From assembly GCA_958352885.1 (NCBI GenBank), contig CATWQI010000015.1:1-50016 (forward strand): a DNA stretch of 50,016 nt, in the 5' to 3' direction. The notes under the pieces are model-generated. The model was not told the DNA's origin, searched no databases, and was given only the letters and a program-made list of their open reading frames with translations. Source of the DNA: an uncultured Duncaniella sp. (GTDB lineage: Bacteria > Bacteroidota > Bacteroidia > Bacteroidales > Muribaculaceae). The stretch's first letter is position 1. Each line of letters opens with the position of its first letter. Positions 8,709 through 17,174 of the stretch are shown here, one piece after another. A program made the position numbers and the translations under genes.

Positions 8709-9296
8709 TTATTTGTTTTGCCGCTCAATCTGCCTTTGAATCTTGTTTTGAACTTCATCGAAAGACATAGGAGCGAAGTTATTGTTGTCTACGCCGACGT
8801 CGAGTTGTGTCGGGTAAAGATATTGAAGTCGGGTGGCATCTATCCCGGTATTTGATGGGCGTGTATGGACGTGCCCGAACAGTTGCCAGACGTCGTTGTG
8901 ATAGCCTCCCTCATAGCACAGATAGGGAAAGTGATTCAGGTAGATTTTATTCTTCCCTATCTGTATGCACATCGACATTGCAACGTGTTCAAACAAATCT
9001 ATGAACCCCTGCCTGATATTCTTTAGGTCATGGTTGCCGAGAATGAGATAGATTCTGCCGTTTAGACGGTCAAGAATCCGGTTCCACTCATCGGCACCTC
9101 CAAGACAAAAGTCGCCGAGATGAAAAACTATATCATCCCGGGCTACCATGTTTTTCCAATTCGCTATGATTGTCTCGTTCATTTCGTGAACGTCACGAAA
9201 CGGACGCTGACAGTATTTGATTATATTCGTATGGTTGAAGTGGGTATCGGATGTGAAGAATACCCGACTTGCGTCAAATTTGAAGTTCATTGTCAT
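8709..9296 (-). CDS. Calcineurin-like metallophosphoesterase (short type)
   Basis: This 195-residue protein carries all blocks of the metallophosphoesterase fold: FFTSDTHFNH (D-x-H), FHLGDFCLGG (GD), LILGNHDLKN (GNH), YLNHFPY and FGHVHTRP (GHxH). These residues bind two metal ions for phosphoester hydrolysis. The short form, with a THFNH block, resembles phage-type and cytosolic phosphoesterases; the substrate is unknown. The start overlaps the end of the preceding metallophosphoesterase gene by 23 bp (17 bp if the second ATG at 9290 is used), so the two are translationally coupled. It is the third gene of the four-gene operon. Confidence 0.85.
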   Translation of the reverse strand: MTMNFKFDASRVFFTSDTHFNHTNIIKYCQRPFRDVHEMNETIIANWKNMVARDDIVFHLGDFCLGGADEWNRILDRLNGRIYLILGNHDLKNIRQGFIDLFEHVAMSMCIQIGKNKIYLNHFPYLCYEGGYHNDVWQLFGHVHTRPSNTGIDATRLQYLYPTQLDVGVDNNNFAPMSFDEVQNKIQRQIERQNK

Positions 9297-10059
9297 TGAT
9301 TTCTATTATGGCATCCCGATGATAGCCCTTTTGCTCGCCTTGGAAAATATAACCGAGCTGGTTGCAGATGCAACGGATGTTGCCGATTGTTTTGTTTATG
9401 TTACGGTGCGAATGACCGTAAATCCAGTAGTCGATACGGCTGCCGGCTATGAAGTCGTCAAGCTCAGAGGTGAATGCCCCGTTGATGGGACTACCTTTGA
9501 ACTCGTCAGACATCAGTTCAAAAGATGGCACATGGTGAGTGGCCACGATAATATGTTTGGCTCTACTTGCCGCCACGCTTCTTTCGATGAACTCGCGGCA
9601 CCGTTCATGTTCCTCATTGAACCGTTGTGCCGAAAGCCGGAACTGTCCGTTTCTGATACGGGGAAAGTCAGTCACACCACGTTCAGTCTGATATTCATCC
9701 CAAGGGTGAATCTTCACCCAAAGCGTCGAAGCTATGATGTCTATGTCAGGGTATAATGGAATCACACAGTTATAGCAGGCTTTGACGTTTGGTCTGATTT
9801 CAAGCTGCCACCCTTCATGAAGCTCGTTTATGTCGAAGCTCTTGTATAGCTCATGATTTCCGGGAATGATGATAGTCTGACGGAACGATTCCGCACACCA
9901 GTCCCAAAACGGATGTCGCCCGTAGTTGTCATCACCGAGATAGCCGATGTCACCGGCTAATATCAGAACATCGCCCACTGCTATCAGTGGATTATCTTTC
10001 ATCCAGCGGCTGTTTTCATGAAACTCCAGATGGAGGTCAGATGCATATTGAATTTTCAT
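9274..10059 (-). CDS. Calcineurin-like metallophosphoesterase
   Basis: This 261-residue protein shows the full motif set: YASDLHLEF near the N-terminus, LAGDIGYLG, IPGNHELYK, ATHHVP and YGHSHRN. It belongs to the cytosolic metallophosphoesterase family, with no signal peptide. It overlaps the next phosphoesterase gene and follows the unknown 374-residue gene by 22 bp. Two decayed relatives lie nearby (11676-12321 on the minus strand and 19255-20016 on the plus strand); these are closer to each other than to this protein. The substrate is unknown; nucleotide, nucleic-acid end or second-messenger hydrolysis are all possible. Confidence 0.85.
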   Translation of the reverse strand: MKIQYASDLHLEFHENSRWMKDNPLIAVGDVLILAGDIGYLGDDNYGRHPFWDWCAESFRQTIIIPGNHELYKSFDINELHEGWQLEIRPNVKACYNCVIPLYPDIDIIASTLWVKIHPWDEYQTERGVTDFPRIRNGQFRLSAQRFNEEHERCREFIERSVAASRAKHIIVATHHVPSFELMSDEFKGSPINGAFTSELDDFIAGSRIDYWIYGHSHRNINKTIGNIRCICNQLGYIFQGEQKGYHRDAIIEINDNELQI

Positions 10060-10081
10060 AACTTTTCTAATTTATAAGTTG

Positions 10082-11206
10082 TTAAGCGAGAGGGCTTACA
10101 CTCTCAATCTTATTCCACTTAGCGTTTGCAATTATTTTCTTGATAACATCCTTGTCGACTTCGTCAGCATAAGGAAGCATCGTCTGACTACCGATGTCAT
10201 CGCCCTGCATATATCTGTATGCATAAGGAGTAATCTCAACATAGTCAGTCTCATTCAAGATTCCGAGTATATGTTCGACTTCTCCTAATTCAACCGAGAT
10301 TCCAGCATCAGACAATCCTAAGACCGCCTTAAAGCAATCATCAAGATTCCAATAGCTGCGGGTACCGATATAGAAATGCCATTGCCCATTGGCAAATTCG
10401 GGGCACAAGGGAACTCTGGCATACACCACATCAAAACCATGATAGGGAGAGACATCTGTCTTCCATCTCCTGAAATCATTATCAGAGTCGAGATTATATT
10501 CTTTAATCTCATATCCTTTGCTTGAGTGACGGAAGACTTCTATATCATCTCCATGCTTCTTGTCATATACAGCTTCGTATGCGATACGCCAGTAGTGCAT
10601 ATAGCGTCTGAGAGTCATCTCGGAGAACTGAGTAGGCTCGACCTGATTCTCATAGATGTTGATTACCCGAGGTATATCAATCCCATCATAGCGATTGTCA
10701 GCAATCAATGAGTTCAGGATCGACCTCTTTATCAACCCTTCTCTCCGATAGTAACTCAAATATTTCTCAACATACGCATTATACTGTTCGGGCGCAGACA
10801 GAATGTTATCAACAAGCCCGACAACATATTTCTCTATTTTTGAGAATATTCCAATTAGCATATCTTCGAAGAACCAGCGATGAGAATTACAATCTTCCTT
10901 ATCACAGAATATATGATGGTCATGTGGATCTCCGGTGATGTAAAGATAATGACGGTTCTTATAGGTAGATACCGACAAGCGGTACCACTCCCACCTCTTG
11001 CCCTTGACCTCAAACCAAAGACTTCTTCTACAATCATCACCCATAGGAGCAAGACGCTCCATTGCCTTATGTATATGACAGATGATTTCAGCACATTCAT
11101 CGGGAACTAAAATAACATCAAGGCCACTACTATCGGGGAGGCTGCATATGTCCGACTGAATCAGAGCATTTTGACGATATAATTTCTTTTGTTCATTAAA
11201 CTTCAT
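10082..11206 (-). CDS. Unknown protein, first gene of the phosphoesterase operon
   Basis: This 374-residue soluble protein is not one I recognise. A His/Cys-rich patch (DPHDHHIFCDKEDCNSHRWFF) near residue 95 could bind metal. The middle is aromatic and helical, and the C-terminal part (YAYRYMQGDDIGSQ) shows no catalytic motif I know. It leads the operon unknown-MPE-MPE-MSGGHFDY protein. The ATG is preceded within 4 bases by a 27-bp dyad that probably covers the promoter. The gene may encode the sensor or scaffold of whatever pathway the two phosphoesterases serve, but that is a guess. Confidence 0.6.
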   Translation of the reverse strand: MKFNEQKKLYRQNALIQSDICSLPDSSGLDVILVPDECAEIICHIHKAMERLAPMGDDCRRSLWFEVKGKRWEWYRLSVSTYKNRHYLYITGDPHDHHIFCDKEDCNSHRWFFEDMLIGIFSKIEKYVVGLVDNILSAPEQYNAYVEKYLSYYRREGLIKRSILNSLIADNRYDGIDIPRVINIYENQVEPTQFSEMTLRRYMHYWRIAYEAVYDKKHGDDIEVFRHSSKGYEIKEYNLDSDNDFRRWKTDVSPYHGFDVVYARVPLCPEFANGQWHFYIGTRSYWNLDDCFKAVLGLSDAGISVELGEVEHILGILNETDYVEITPYAYRYMQGDDIGSQTMLPYADEVDKDVIKKIIANAKWNKIESVSPLA

Positions 11207-11210
11207 TTTT

Positions 11211-11237
11211 TTGCGAATTATGCGTCATAAGGCGCAA
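11211..11237. promoter_or_regulatory. Dyad over the operon start
   Basis: TTGCG and CGCAA form the outer arms, and TATG and CATA the inner arms around CGT, with 3-base mismatched spacers. The minus strand reads TAATTCGC inside it, a partial -7 box. The site is placed to act as an operator for the phosphoesterase operon. Confidence 0.4.
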
Positions 11238-11296
11238 TTATTGAAATGTGTGTCCGGTGCTAATCACGATGGAGAAGGTTATATCGGTATGGACAC

Positions 11297-11343
11297 AAAA
11301 AAACGACTATTGGGAAGTTTGGTAAGGACTTTCCGACAGTCGT
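11297..11343 (-). terminator. Rho-independent terminator after a small gene
   Basis: ACGACT pairs with AGTCGT and the stem continues imperfectly (GGGAAG with CTTTCC). On the minus strand it is followed by a run of seven T. It lies 28 bases after the stop of the small gene at 11371-11529. Confidence 0.65.
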
Positions 11344-11370
11344 TATATCTCAGCAGTCTATATTTGTAGA

Positions 11371-11529
11371 CTAACTTATGTCAGTTGAGGTACTGAAACA
11401 AACCGGTCGGACAGTTCTGCAATATGTTGTGCCGATTGATGACGGCATAAGCACATACGCATTGCGCTCAAAGCCTTTTAAGCCCTGAATGCCTTTGCTG
11501 ATTAGTATGTTACAATGCTGTCTTGCCAT
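11371..11529 (-). CDS. Small 52-residue protein of unknown function
   Basis: MARQHCNILISKGIQGLKGF begins a 52-residue basic protein with three cysteines or cysteine-like positions and no recognised domain. Support for a real gene comes from its surroundings: a well-spaced promoter (TTTG, 19 bases, TAACTTTG) directly upstream and a terminator with a T run directly downstream. The frame extends upstream to 11580, but the promoter lies inside that extension, so the ATG at 11529 is preferred. It may be a small regulator, a toxin or a product that stabilises the region. The gene stands between the phosphoesterase operon and a phosphoesterase pseudogene. Confidence 0.45.
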   Translation of the reverse strand: MARQHCNILISKGIQGLKGFERNAYVLMPSSIGTTYCRTVRPVCFSTSTDIS

Positions 11530-11550
11530 TTGTTTCGTTTTAATTGGCCG

Positions 11551-11581
11551 CAAAGTTAATATTTTTTCACAAATCCACAAA
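11551..11581 (-). promoter_or_regulatory. Promoter of the 52-residue gene
   Basis: The minus strand reads TTTG (11581-11578), 19 bases, then TAACTTTG (11558-11551), an exact fit to the Bacteroidetes promoter consensus. The ATG follows 21 bases later. Confidence 0.65.
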
Positions 11582-11675
11582 ATAATTTTTCACGAGCATT
11601 AAAAAGTACGATATATCAACATTGCCAACCAGAATCCTAACAGCAATGATGTAATTTGTTGCATAGTCCAATATA

Positions 11676-12321
11676 TCAGACTTCCGAAACTGCGGAATCA
11701 TTAAAATTGGAGTGTACGCCACAAAAGACGTAACCGAGGGTATTGCTGACAAGGTGGGTATGGCCAATCATCAGGGCGGTGTTGTGATGGGAATGTCCGT
11801 AGATCCATGCTGTGATTCGGCTGTCGGCAATATAATTGCCAAGTTCGGTGGCATAGGCAGAATTCAGTACATTTCCTTTATGCCTATCCTCAATAGCTGC
11901 GAATGTTGGAAGATGGTGCGTGACTACAACAAATTTTTCAGCATCGCTTTCACTTACTGACTGCTTGATAAACGCGAGGTTTCCATCAAACTCATCATTG
12001 ATGTTCTGAGGAATGAGGCGACGTGTGTTGTATAGATTCTGGGCGCAGTCGTTCATTTCATTCTGAATGGCTAATTCATCAACACAGGTGGTATACTTGA
12101 CCATAATGCTGGTAGTATGAAATCAACATTATCTATCCTCACAACTTTATTGTGTTAATAACCTACATTTGGATGGAACATCTTGTGCCAACTCTCGCCT
12201 TGCGCTACAATATCTCCGTTGTTGTAATATTCATGATTACCAGCAACCATCAATACCTGACGGTAGTTTTCAGAAGCCAATTCCCAAAATCTCAGTTGCG
12301 GGATTGTCGTGTTTACGAAAA
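11676..12321 (-). pseudogene. Metallophosphoesterase pseudogene (copy 2)
   Basis: The C-terminal frame (from 12104 down) reads VVTHHLPTF and YGHSHHNTAL, matching metallophosphoesterase motifs and nearly identical to the copy at 19255-20016. Upstream, another frame reads TTIPQLRFWELASENYRQ, then VAGNHEYYNNGD, and meets a TAA where copy 3 has Tyr. A 2-bp GT insertion then shifts the frame before VDELAIQN. The N-terminal SDLH block is missing because the gene is cut off at about 12321, where a NUDIX remnant begins. The gene is dead by truncation, stop and frameshift. It lies in inverted orientation to copy 3, about 7 kb away. Confidence 0.8.
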
Positions 12322-12490
12322 ACAGATACATATAATCATCCTTAAAATGAAGTCCGGATATTCATACTCTATTTCAGGCAAAAGAAACTCCACCTCTATT
12401 TCGCAATCAAGTTCTTCTCGAATTTTACGCCTTATAGCAACCTCTTTAGTTTCTCCATTTTCAATCTTACCTTCTGGAAACTTCCTTCAG
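12313..12490 (-). pseudogene. C-terminal half of a NUDIX hydrolase domain
   Basis: One minus-strand frame reads KFPEGKIENGETKEVAIRRK, then REELDCEIEVEF, ending at TAA 12313-12315. This is the NUDIX box (G-x5-E-x7-REUxEE) of the (d)NTP pyrophosphatase type. The N-terminal half of the domain is absent and the frame differs from the helicase frame that precedes it. NUDIX domains are found next to or fused to DUF3427 helicases, so this is probably the tail of the same gene. It has been cut by deletion and frameshift. Confidence 0.65.
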
Positions 12491-13386
12491 CAATTTGTAG
12501 GCTTTGTCGGACATCGGTCATTGTGCGACTAATATCTTTCCGTAATCTACTATAGCAGCCACTATAACTTTTATTGTCCTTTTTATCATACTTATACATT
12601 AAACGGCTTTTGCTGATTCGAGAATAGAATCCGGGGATAGGTTCATGCATATCCCACACAACATTCATTGGGCATTCTCCATGACTGGAATTAAAGTCCA
12701 TCATACCCAAACAATAGTAACCATTAGTATTGCCAAATTCGTCAGTCTTTGAGTCTCGAACGAAAAGAACATATTTCCAACCATTCTCTTTCTGATTGAT
12801 TATACGTTGTCCTTCCTCGCTCTGCTCTTGTGTTTTATTCATCGATTGCCAATGGAACTGAGACTGAGAAATTGCATAATCCTCATATAAAGTAGAAGGA
12901 GAGTATTCTTTATCCGACTTATTAAGAGTCACGAACACCATTGCAAACTTCTTATACTTATTGTATTGTGTGCCCAATACTTGCCATCTGCTGGGTTTAT
13001 CTTCTAATCTCATCAGCAGAATAACAGCCATAACGTTCTATTTCTGAACCATCAGCTACATCAAACCATCTTATTGTCTTGCTAAGCGATTCTATTTTAA
13101 TATCTATAAGCGTCTGTAAGTCTTCTACTATCCAAGACTGATCTTTAAGAGAAGCAATTGCATCGTCAATAGAGTCAAAGGATTTCTTATATACCTTATT
13201 AACTTTATCAACGTCGTTAAGCCAGATAATATAATAGAACATTTTAGTAAATTTTCGTTCTCTATCGTTTCTCGAAGAAACACTGAAATTATTGTTCAAT
13301 AGTGTCTTCAAGAAATTCAGATAGTCATAACTATTGATATGGTAAAGTCGGGCATATGCCGTTCTACCATATCCGCCTAAAGGCAT
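12432..13386 (-). pseudogene. C-terminal remnant of a DUF3427 helicase, frameshifted
   Basis: Two overlapping frames (12997-13386 and 12432-13031) form one broken protein. The second reads YNKYKKFAMVFVTLNKSDKE, FHWQSMNKT, GQRIINQKENGWKYVLFVRD and YYCLGMMDF, which fit the DUF3427 C-terminal domain of DEAD/DEAH helicases. The join at GCYSADEIRR needs a frameshift. The helicase motor itself is missing: at about 13364 the sequence switches to a DUF1016 fragment on the other strand. Such helicases occur in defence contexts in Bacteroidetes. The gene is certainly inactive. Confidence 0.65.
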
Positions 13387-13694
13387 ACGTTGTGGTCGAA
13401 CTGAAAGTAAAGCCCTCCGATCCTGAGTATGCCGGAAAACTCAACTACTATGTCAATGCTGTTGATGAGCTACTTAAAGAAACTGATGACAATCCCACAA
13501 TAGGACTGTTGATTTGCAGCGATAAAGATGAAACCGATGTACGTTGGGCTTTCAAAGGAATACAAACCCTAATGGGAGTGGCTTAGTACGATAATGTCCA
13601 GATTGCTTTTCCCTCAAATCTGCTTCCCTCGGCTGAGGAACTGCAAGCAAGAGTAAGATTGGTCGAAGAAGAATTAAACAAGTCGAATGACTAA
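13364..13694 (+). pseudogene. C-terminal fragment of a DUF1016 (YhcG) nuclease
   Basis: From about 13364 the DNA is nearly identical to 40406-40735, the end of the intact DUF1016 gene. It includes the catalytic VVVELKVKP segment (ExK) but not the upstream RIDML aspartate. An in-frame TAG at 13584-13586 replaces a Ser codon (TCG) of the intact copy, and homology continues in frame to TAA 13692-13694. The fragment has no start region of its own. It is joined head-to-head to the helicase remnant, marking a recombination junction. Confidence 0.85.
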
Positions 13695-13756
13695 ATTATA
13701 TACCGCCATTTAATCAGTCATAATTTGACTGAATATATGACGGTATACTTTGACTG

Positions 13757-13804
13757 TCAGAGGGAGTGGTAGTGTTTTGTCGATCCACTTCTTTTGCTCA
13801 GCCA
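13757..13804 (-). repeat. Diverged copy of the integrase 3' end
   Basis: This stretch shares about three quarters of its bases with 13889-13936, the last codons and stop of the integrase pseudogene. It may be left from a second integrase or mark an attachment site that overlaps the gene's 3' end. Confidence 0.5.
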
Positions 13805-13814
13805 TATCTATATA

Positions 13815-13857
13815 TTGGTTTGGTTTAGTCGGGCATATATATGCCTAACCAAACCAA
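13815..13857. repeat. Nested 43-bp palindrome
   Basis: Outer arms TTGGTTTGGTT and AACCAAACCAA are perfect inverted repeats. They enclose an inner 14-bp palindrome GGCATATATATGCC. It lies between the two copies of the integrase 3' end and may be a recombination or attachment structure, or a strong terminator. Confidence 0.6.
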
Positions 13858-13888
13858 ACTGTAGAGGATGTGTATAGCCTGCGGATGC

Positions 13889-14812
13889 TCAGAGGGAGCG
13901 GAGCATCTTGTCGATGCACTTCTTCTTTTGCTCCGCTCCGGGATGGACGTAGAGATTGAGAGTCGTGGATATGTCGGAATGGCCGAGGATGACACTGACG
14001 GTCTTGTAGTCGCAGTTGCTTTCGATACAGCGTGTGGCGAAACTATGTCGGAGCCCGTGGAATTTCAGCGGCGGTATGCCAAGCTGTTTCATCAGCTTCA
14101 TATAGTAGTTGCGGTAGGTGCGAGGTTCAATGGGCTGAGGTTCGTTACTTATGACGTAGTAGTCGCTGTTGACAACCTTCTTCAAAGGTCGTATCATCAT
14201 CATAAGAGTCTTGTTGATTGGAATCTCGCGGACGGAGTTGGCGGTCTTGGGTGTGTTGACCACAATCTGAGTGTGCTTGGTGCCGTCATCTTAGAGAACA
14301 TAAATTCTCTCCACCGTGCGCTGTACTGTCAGCATGGAGCGTTCGGTGTCGAGATCGCTCCACTTCAAGCCGCATACTTCACCGATGCGCAGCCCGGTAG
14401 TAAGGCAGATGTATATGCCGAGATTGCGGAATGTGAAGTTCTGACTGATGTAGTCCAGAATCTTGCGGTGGTTTCCAGGGGTCAGAACTTCTATGCCCTG
14501 CTTTTCGGGAGCAGTCGGATATTTGATATCCCACTCGCAATGCCGGAGGTAGCCGTGTTTCTCTCCGAAGCGGACTATCATTTTCAGAACAATGATAATG
14601 TCCTTGACGTACTTCTGACTCAGACCGGCGTTAAGTCGGTCAATTACAAACGACTGTACATCCGCTTCGGTCACAGCATAAAGACTGCCGAAGGTCGGGA
14701 TAATTTGGTTTTCTACTATCAGCGCGTAGGCTGAGTATGTGGATTGCTTCACATACTGTCGCTTGTCCTTTTTCCAAAGGATAGCGAGATCTTTGATGGT
14801 GATTTTTTCACG
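13889..14812 (-). pseudogene. Tyrosine recombinase with in-frame TAA
   Basis: The frame encodes a phage-type integrase. An N-terminal SAM-like domain (KQSTYSAYALIVENQIIP) leads to a catalytic domain with TGLRIGEVCGLKW (Arg), HGLRHSFATR (His-x-x-Arg), LGHSDISTTLNLY (His and Tyr). TAA at 14291-14293 interrupts it between the first Arg block and the rest, with no change of frame. Upstream of the GTG at 14752, homology-like sequence (REKITIKDLAILWKKDKRQY) continues to about 14812 without a usable start, so the 5' end also appears lost. The enzyme should be inactive. It presumably mobilised an earlier element at this site. From 14813 to 15301 I see no gene, only AT-rich sequence. Confidence 0.8.
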
Positions 14813-15301
14813 ATGCAGACTACATAAAAAGCTAATAGACAGCGTTTTAACGCCTTATATTATACAAATGTTACGCCCTTAAATTGCTCATTTTCAATGC
14901 ATTTACAGAAATTTGAGCAAAATAAATACAAATCGCTCGCAATCAGGGCTTTCGTATATCACACTTGTACCAGTAGGTTCGTGTTTCCGATAACAAAATT
15001 AGTAAAAATCCCACAATCGGCAAAAATAAGATTGCAAAAGTCGGCAATTCACTCTAAATGAAGTCTTAATTGTTACATTGGCCAATATTATTTACTAGTC
15101 AGTAATAATTATAAGAACCTTATAGCTCTCTTGTTCATCAGTCGAAAAACGATCATTGAGTACATCATTGCATTCGCTTACATCGATTGCCATAAATTGA
15201 CACTCAAATCTAAACGGTTGCTGTTTAATCCACAATAATCTGGAGAACATGCCCCTCGAAAAAATACCCGCACGATGAGTAGTGGAAAATTTCAGAAAAT
15301 G

Positions 15302-17035
15302 TCAACTCAACCAGTTATCCATTATAAAGGCAATTATCTTATCGCGTCGTTCATCAATCTCGGATTCTTTCCATTGCTTTCTCTCCCTCAATATTTCATA
15401 TATCTCCTTTTGAGAATAGAAAATGCTATTATAAATTTCCATTACATCATCATTTGCAGGATTATGATTTTTCTTGGCCGAGTTGTTGCCCCAAGTAAGA
15501 AGCGAGAGATTGCCAATATTACTAAGGTAGTCTCTGCTAAAATCTTCGGTATATTCTGTAAAATCAGGCATTTGCGGAGTGATGTGGTCTAACGTATTTG
15601 AAACTGAGACCTCTCTGAACACATTTGTGCATTCATCTGGTGACAACAGTGGTTGCCGAGCTTTGGATCGTAAATGATTCTCATACTTATAGAGCACATA
15701 TCTTAGCTCTCGACGATAATGATTTTTATTGGCGGTAAAATAGCGCAGACAATCTCCATTAAAATCCCAATACCATTTGAACCCGTGATTACATTTGTCG
15801 TTGAGATCGGCAATGAGTTTGTCATACTCATCCTCTTTATAATTTTTAGCTATCGCGATTAGGTTGTTGGTTCTATAACCACCCAACGTATAGGTCATTT
15901 TAAACAATATCTTTTCAACCAATCTCAATGCGTTATCAATAGCCGGAATGTTCTTGACCTCAACTCCAACGCTGTTGAAATGACATAGCTTCATCACCAA
16001 TGGCATAGCGTTTGACTTGTCGAGAATACAAACATCTGAGATGGGGCTATTAAATAGATGCCAAGTATTTTCTATTTCGCACATTAAGGAGAATGAGCGA
16101 CATAACTCGCTGGTAAACGTATTTATCCAATGTGATTTATCTTTTGATCGGCGCAAACTATCCTTAATGGCATCCAGGGGTGAATCATAACTTGGAAGGA
16201 ATGCCGAACAGTGGTATCCTAACACCGTATCTTCACTCGTATCAAGTCTTTCGATATAGTTATATATAGAAGCAAATTTTGCTTCTATCGAGTGTATATT
16301 GCTGATGGCATTATTAGCATTATTACTATATATCTGATGCATTAGAAAAGCCTTCAATTTCTCTAACGTCGTCAGTCCCAACCCTCGGTCATTCTGAAAC
16401 GCAAAAATTTGGGTAGCAGTCAGTTTTGCGGATTCACCACTCAACACGAAGGTCGTTATGATGGCATGGTCAAGCAAATAAAACCATTTATAAAGAGTTT
16501 GTAGGTCGGTTTGCGCAGCCATTTTATCCTCGAAATAGGCAGCCGCTTGCCGTATGCGCCGTTCTGATTGTCTGCATGTTCTTACTTTGCTGTTACTATC
16601 GCATTGAATAATGAATTCATTGAAAAAGGACGAATCTTCCGGAACAGTTTCAAATTTCTGACATCCATAACGCGGTTGAAGGTAGCGCTCATAGATTTGT
16701 TCGGTGGCGTAAGTAGTCTTATTGTACTCAAAGGTTGTAATCTCACGTTTACGCAATTCTTTCACTAAACAACTCATAAAAATGACCGTGGTCGTTAATC
16801 TCTGTTGGCCGTCTATCAGTTCATATCTATTACTTTGTGTCTTCTCAAAAAGATAGTGCCCAAGAAAATAGCTCGAATTGTCAGGCTGGTCAATTATATC
16901 GTTGAGGTATGTATCGACTTGTCCGACGCGCCCCTCTTTACCGACTCTCCACGAATAGGCTCGTTGATAGCTCGGTATCACGAAGGAAATCATATCTTCG
17001 CCAAATAGGCGTCCTATTGTCGTTTGATTATCCAT
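15302..17035 (-). CDS. GmrSD-like DUF262/DUF1524 endonuclease
   Basis: This 577-residue protein combines a DUF262 domain (IPSYQRAYSW near residue 21 and DGQQRLTTT near residue 78, the DGQQR nucleotide-binding signature) with a C-terminal DUF1524 domain. The latter has LDHITPQ near residue 483 and IGNLSLLTWGNNSAKKNH, an HNH-type nuclease block. The pair of domains is that of GmrSD, a type IV restriction enzyme that cuts modified phage DNA using NTP hydrolysis. Length and order fit a single-chain GmrSD. It is a single gene, reading in the same direction as the HipBA genes upstream of it. Its target modification cannot be predicted from sequence. Confidence 0.85.
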   Translation of the reverse strand: MDNQTTIGRLFGEDMISFVIPSYQRAYSWRVGKEGRVGQVDTYLNDIIDQPDNSSYFLGHYLFEKTQSNRYELIDGQQRLTTTVIFMSCLVKELRKREITTFEYNKTTYATEQIYERYLQPRYGCQKFETVPEDSSFFNEFIIQCDSNSKVRTCRQSERRIRQAAAYFEDKMAAQTDLQTLYKWFYLLDHAIITTFVLSGESAKLTATQIFAFQNDRGLGLTTLEKLKAFLMHQIYSNNANNAISNIHSIEAKFASIYNYIERLDTSEDTVLGYHCSAFLPSYDSPLDAIKDSLRRSKDKSHWINTFTSELCRSFSLMCEIENTWHLFNSPISDVCILDKSNAMPLVMKLCHFNSVGVEVKNIPAIDNALRLVEKILFKMTYTLGGYRTNNLIAIAKNYKEDEYDKLIADLNDKCNHGFKWYWDFNGDCLRYFTANKNHYRRELRYVLYKYENHLRSKARQPLLSPDECTNVFREVSVSNTLDHITPQMPDFTEYTEDFSRDYLSNIGNLSLLTWGNNSAKKNHNPANDDVMEIYNSIFYSQKEIYEILRERKQWKESEIDERRDKIIAFIMDNWLS

Positions 17036-17174
17036 CTTTATTTTTTACAAATATTAAAATATAAAATTTAGAGAAGTTCAACGCAATATTTCTCAATCTG
17101 CTTACAAAAATATTGATTTTTAATGACATTACAATATATCAACGATCTCGCCGACCTCAAGTACTTGTATCGAT

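Noticed and set aside
9217..9756. Plus-strand frame of 179 codons
   Set aside because: It is antisense to the two metallophosphoesterase genes, which carry complete motif sets.
13868..14734. Long plus-strand frame of 288 codons
   Set aside because: It lies opposite the tyrosine recombinase pseudogene, whose catalytic motifs are on the minus strand, and it has no recognisable protein features.
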